From NCBI GenBank assembly GCA_963744575.1, contig CAVUUF010000013.1, positions 62,001-126,000 of the forward strand: DNA of 64,000 nucleotides. Reading direction: 5' to 3'. The position numbers were made by a program, and so were the translations under genes. Shown one piece after another: positions 60,564-64,000 of the stretch (the first letter of the stretch is position 1; every line of letters starts with the position of its first letter). The stretch comes from Palsa-504 sp963744575 (lineage in GTDB: Bacteria > Actinomycetota > Actinomycetes > Streptosporangiales > Streptosporangiaceae). Under the pieces are notes generated by a model. That model worked only from the letters and a program-made list of their open reading frames with translations, was not told where the DNA came from and did no database searches.

Positions 60564-61904
60564 TTACAGCACCAGGCGGCGGACGTCCTCGAGCAGGTGG
60601 CACAGGTACCGGGCGAACCGCGCGGCCAGCGCCCCGTCGATGACCCGGTGGTCGTAGGACAGCGAGATCGGCAGCATCAGCCGCGGCACGAACGCCGAAC
60701 CATCCCACACCGGCGCCATCTTGGACCGGACCACGCCGAGGATCGCCACCTCGGGGGCGTTGACGATGGGGGTGAAGCCGGTCCCGCCGATGCCGCCCAG
60801 GCTGGAGATGGTGAAGCAGGCGCCGGCCAGGTCGGCCGGGGTGAGCTTGCCCTCCCGGGCCCGGGCCGAGACGGTGCCGAGCTCCCGGCTGAGTTCGGTG
60901 ACGCCCTTGCGGTCGACGTCGCGGATCACCGGCACCACCAGGCCCTCGGGCGTGTCCACGGCGATGCCGAGGTGGTAGTAGCTCTTGTAGATCAGCGCGT
61001 CCTTCTCCGCCGTCAGCGAGCTGTTGAACCTGGGGAACTCGCGCAGCGCCGAGACGCCGGCTTTCATCAGGAAGGCCAGCAGCGTGACCCGGTAGCCGTC
61101 GGCCTTGGCGGCGGTGTCGAGTTCCCGGCGGTAGGCGTCCAGGTCGGTGATGTCGGCCTCGTCGTCGTGGGTGACGTGCGGGACGTTGAGCCAGGACCGG
61201 TGCAGCGCGGGCCCGGACAGCCGCTGGATGCGGGACAGCGGCCGCACCTCCACCGGCCCGAACTTCGAGAAGTCCTGCGCCGGGACCTCCGGGATCCCGG
61301 CCGTCCCGGTAGCCGCCGGGCCCGCAGCCGCCGCCGGCCCCGCGCCGGCCGCGGGCCCGCGGACGCCGGCGACCACGTCCTCCTTGGTGATGCGCCCCTT
61401 CGGCCCGGTCCCGGACAGCCTGGTCAGGTCGAGTCCGAGCTCGCGGGCCAGCCGCCGCACGCCCGGGCTGGCGTGCACCCCGTCGAAGTCCGCGGTGGCT
61501 TCGACCGCGGTCACCGGCGGCCCGCCGGCCGGAGCCGGCAAGTCCGTCGCCGGGACCGCCGCGGCGGACCGGCGGGCCGGTTCTTCCGCCGCCGCCAGGT
61601 CGCCCTGGTCCAGCGCGGGTGGCTCCTGCTGATCGGTCAGCGGCGGCGGCTCGACCTCGGTCCCGCCGGTGTCCAGCGCCAGGATCGGCGACCCCCGGCT
61701 GACCAGGTCGCCCAGCTTGACCTTGACGTCGCGGACCGTGCCCGCGGCCGGGGAGGGAACGTCCATGGTGGCCTTGTCCGACTCCAGGGTGATCAGCGGG
61801 TCCTCGTGGCTGACCACGTCGCCGGGCGCCACGTGGATCTCGATGACCGGCACGTCGGCGAAGTCGCCGAGGTCGGGAACGCTCACCTCAGTCACAGCGG
61901 CCAT
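60564..61904 (-). CDS. aceF: Pyruvate dehydrogenase E2, dihydrolipoamide acetyltransferase
   Basis: The protein has 446 residues. One lipoyl domain (about residues 5-80) with the lipoylated lysine in LESDKATMDVPSPA; Pro/Ala linker; E3-binding domain ASPGVRRLARELGLDLTRLS, GTGPKGRITKEDV; second linker; catalytic domain with SYDHRVIDGALAARF (His and Asp). Only one lipoyl domain. It transfers the acetyl group to CoA in the PDH complex. Located 24 bp after aceE and 14 bp before lpdA. Confidence 0.96.
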   Translation of the reverse strand: MAAVTEVSVPDLGDFADVPVIEIHVAPGDVVSHEDPLITLESDKATMDVPSPAAGTVRDVKVKLGDLVSRGSPILALDTGGTEVEPPPLTDQQEPPALDQGDLAAAEEPARRSAAAVPATDLPAPAGGPPVTAVEATADFDGVHASPGVRRLARELGLDLTRLSGTGPKGRITKEDVVAGVRGPAAGAGPAAAAGPAATGTAGIPEVPAQDFSKFGPVEVRPLSRIQRLSGPALHRSWLNVPHVTHDDEADITDLDAYRRELDTAAKADGYRVTLLAFLMKAGVSALREFPRFNSSLTAEKDALIYKSYYHLGIAVDTPEGLVVPVIRDVDRKGVTELSRELGTVSARAREGKLTPADLAGACFTISSLGGIGGTGFTPIVNAPEVAILGVVRSKMAPVWDGSAFVPRLMLPISLSYDHRVIDGALAARFARYLCHLLEDVRRLVL

Positions 61905-61928
61905 GTCAAACCCTCTCGGATAGAGCGG

Positions 61929-64000
61929 TCAGGCCAGCGCCGGGTCCGGCTTGCCGGGATCGATGTCGTACCGCGCGATCGCGTCGGCCACCGTAGCCGC
62001 CGGCACCGCTCCCTCGGAGGCCAGCGAGGAAAGCGCGGCCACGGCCACGTAGTGCCGGTCGACCTCGAAGAAGCGGCGCAGGTTGCGCCGGTAGTCCGAA
62101 CGCCCGTAGCCGTCCGTCCCCAGCACCCGGTACCGCCCCGGCACGAAGGCGCGGATCTGGTCGGCGAACGCCTTGACGTAATCGGTCGCCGCGATCGCCG
62201 GGCCGGGCGGCCGTCCGGCCAGGCACTCCGCCACGTACGAGCGCCGCGGCGGCGCGTCCGGGTGCAGCATGTTCCACCGGTCGGCGGCCAGCCCGTCCCG
62301 CCGCAGCTCGGTGAAGCTGGTCGCGCTCCACACGTCGGCCGCCACCCCGTAGTCCGCCGCCAGCAGGTCCGCCCCGGCCAGCACCTCGCGCAGGATGGTC
62401 CCGCTGCCCAGCAACTGCACGCGCGGACCCCCGCTGTCCGCGGGCCGCAGCAGGTACATGCCGCGCAGGATCCCCGCCTCGGCCCCTTCGGGCAGCGCGG
62501 GATGCTCGTAGTTCTCGTTCATCAGCGTGAGGTAGAAGAACACGTCCTCCTGCTCGGCGAACATCCGCCGCAGCCCGCCGGCGATGATCACCGCGACCTC
62601 GTAGGAGTAGGCCGGGTCGTAGGACACGCAGTTGGGCACGACCGAGGACAGCACGTGGCTGTGGCCGTCCTCGTGCTGCAGGCCCTCGCCGTTCAAAGTC
62701 GTCCGCCCGGCCGTCCCGCCGAGCAGGAAGCCGCGCGCCCGCGAGTCCCCGGCCGCCCAGATCAGGTCCATCACCCGCTGGAAGCCGAACATCGAGTAGA
62801 AGATGTAGAACGGGATCATCGGCAGGTCGCTGGTGCTGTAGGAGGTCGCGGCGGCGATCCAGGACGCCATCGCGCCGGCCTCGTTGATGCCCTCCTGCAG
62901 CATCTGGCCGTCCGGCGCCTCGCGGTAGTACATCAGCTGGTTGGCGTCTTCGGGCTGGTAGAGCTGCCCGGCCTGGCTGAAGATGCCGAACTGGCGGAAC
63001 ATCCCCTCCATCCCGAACGTCCGGGACTCATCCGGCACGATCGGCACCACCCGCGGCCCGATGGCCTTGTCCCGCAGCAGCGTGTTCAGGATCCGGACGA
63101 ACGCCATCGTGGTGGAGATCTGCCGCCCCGGCGTGCCGCCGAGCTGGCCGCCGAACGCGGACAGGTCGGGCACCGGCAGCGTCTCGGTGGACCGCCGCCG
63201 CCGGGACGGCAGGTACCCGCCGAGCGCGGTACGCCGCTCCCGCAGGTACGTCATCTCCTCGCTGCCGGAGTCCGGCCGCAGGAACGCCAGCCCGGCCAGC
63301 TGCTCGTCGGTCAGCGGCAGGCCGAACCGGTCCCGGAACCGCACCAGGGACGCGTCGGCCATGTGCTTCTGCTGGTGGGTGATGTTCTGGCCCTCGCCCG
63401 ATTCCCCCATGCCGTAGCCCTTGATGGTCTTGGCCAGGATCACCGTCGGCTGGCCGGTGTGCCGCACCGCGGCCGAGTACGCCGCGTAGACCTTCACCGG
63501 GTCGTGGCCGCCGCGGTTCAGCGCCCAGATCTCGTCGTCGGTCATGCCCGCGACCATCTCGAGCAGCTCGGGGTAGGCGCCGAAGAACTTCTCCCGGACG
63601 TACGCGCCGTTCTTGGACTTGAAGTCCTGGTACTCGCCGTCGACGCACTCCTCCATCCGCTTGAGCAGCAGCCCGGTGGAGTCCCGGGCGATCAGCGGGT
63701 CCCAGTTGCTGCCCCAGATCGTCTTGATCACGTTCCAGCCCGCGCCGCGGAAGATGCCCTCGAGTTCCTGGATGATCTTTCCGTTCCCGCGGACCGGGCC
63801 GTCAAGTCGCTGCAGGTTGCAGTTGATCACGAAGATCAGGTTGTCGAGCTTCTCCCGGCTGGCCATGGCGATGGCGCCGAGCGACTCCGGCTCGTCGGTC
63901 TCCCCGTCGCCCAGGAACGCCCAGACCTTGCGGTCCGCGGAGCCAGCCAGCACAGGGTTCGCCAGCCCGCGGCTGGCCAGGTACTTCAGGAACCGTGCCT
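61929..64000 (-). CDS. aceE: Pyruvate dehydrogenase E1, homodimeric (AceE), 5' truncated by the window
   Basis: The frame stays open through base 64000, so about 200 N-terminal residues lie outside. The thiamine-diphosphate motif begins GDGETDEPESLGAIAMA and ends INCNLQRLDGPVRGNGKI; other markers are ILAKTIKGYGMGESGEGQN, MFGFQRVMDLIWAAGDSRAR and the C-terminal TDGYGRSDYRRNLRRFFEVD. This is the single-chain E1 of actinobacteria and gammaproteobacteria. It decarboxylates pyruvate and acetylates E2. First of the visible operon with aceF and lpdA. Confidence 0.97.
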   Translation of the reverse strand, partial: ARFLKYLASRGLANPVLAGSADRKVWAFLGDGETDEPESLGAIAMASREKLDNLIFVINCNLQRLDGPVRGNGKIIQELEGIFRGAGWNVIKTIWGSNWDPLIARDSTGLLLKRMEECVDGEYQDFKSKNGAYVREKFFGAYPELLEMVAGMTDDEIWALNRGGHDPVKVYAAYSAAVRHTGQPTVILAKTIKGYGMGESGEGQNITHQQKHMADASLVRFRDRFGLPLTDEQLAGLAFLRPDSGSEEMTYLRERRTALGGYLPSRRRRSTETLPVPDLSAFGGQLGGTPGRQISTTMAFVRILNTLLRDKAIGPRVVPIVPDESRTFGMEGMFRQFGIFSQAGQLYQPEDANQLMYYREAPDGQMLQEGINEAGAMASWIAAATSYSTSDLPMIPFYIFYSMFGFQRVMDLIWAAGDSRARGFLLGGTAGRTTLNGEGLQHEDGHSHVLSSVVPNCVSYDPAYSYEVAVIIAGGLRRMFAEQEDVFFYLTLMNENYEHPALPEGAEAGILRGMYLLRPADSGGPRVQLLGSGTILREVLAGADLLAADYGVAADVWSATSFTELRRDGLAADRWNMLHPDAPPRRSYVAECLAGRPPGPAIAATDYVKAFADQIRAFVPGRYRVLGTDGYGRSDYRRNLRRFFEVDRHYVAVAALSSLASEGAVPAATVADAIARYDIDPGKPDPALA

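Overview
The window is high-GC DNA with G or C at nearly all third codon positions. Its gene families point to an actinomycete: an ImuA'/ImuB/DnaE2 mutasome, a SigK/RskA pair, an SCO6745-family protein, a homodimeric E1 (AceE) pyruvate dehydrogenase, paired DUF202 proteins and many genes that look leaderless. A soil lineage near Streptosporangiales or Streptomycetales is a reasonable but unproven guess. I recognised no rRNA, tRNA, CRISPR array, intact insertion sequence, phage block or large biosynthetic cluster. Most of the window is ordinary chromosomal housekeeping and accessory genes, interrupted by several decayed stretches.

Layout. 0-8 kb: the end of a beta-propeller protein, a YihY/BrkB membrane protein, a type II NADH dehydrogenase, an SCO1-like lipoprotein with a second thioredoxin-like domain, a sigma factor with its partner protein, a HAD hydrolase and a phosphotransferase. 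8-14 kb: the SOS mutagenesis operon imuA'-imuB-dnaE2, with a LexA-like box inside a well-formed promoter, converging on an alkB-like gene; imuB and alkB are each split by a frameshift. 14.2-18.3 kb: a degraded conflict/defence-type module with TIR, vWA (TerY-like) and PP2C genes on the + strand facing a protein kinase and a helix-turn-helix protein on the - strand. Every member carries at least one disabling lesion, and the kinase has an amber codon where its ATP-binding lysine should be.

18.3-28.7 kb: an amino-acid-oxidase-type flavoenzyme and a GntR regulator beside a transporter scrap, two DUF202 genes, two alpha/beta-hydrolase-era genes and a membrane protein, a NarL-type two-component pair, a headless LysR gene carrying five copies of a 24-bp repeat, and a frameshifted 2-oxoglutarate oxygenase. 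28.8-46.3 kb: a second histidine kinase without a regulator beside it, DUF6624 and SCO6745 proteins, a YbhN-like flippase-type protein, sigK-rskA, acetate kinase, acylphosphatase, an APC permease with a CBS/nucleotidyltransferase regulator, an MFS exporter, lysA and a second APC permease. 46.3-49.5 kb: an aldehyde dehydrogenase stump, then an intact two-gene unit of a cysteine-rich lipoprotein overlapping a transmembrane CHASE2-TIR protein. This is the strongest candidate for an undescribed signalling or defence system.

49.5-64 kb: MetE-like and MetF-like one-carbon genes, a membrane protein, a compact threonyl-tRNA synthetase-like gene behind a leader peptide and attenuator hairpin, a hydrolase, a DoxX-like protein, a Ub-Mut7-C protein, an internally deleted RNase Z, a frameshifted gamma-glutamyltransferase, and the pyruvate dehydrogenase operon aceE-aceF-lpd, cut by the window end. 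About ten genes carry apparent indels. Some may be consensus errors, but the amber codon, the large deletions and the truncated 3' stumps argue that real decay is also present.
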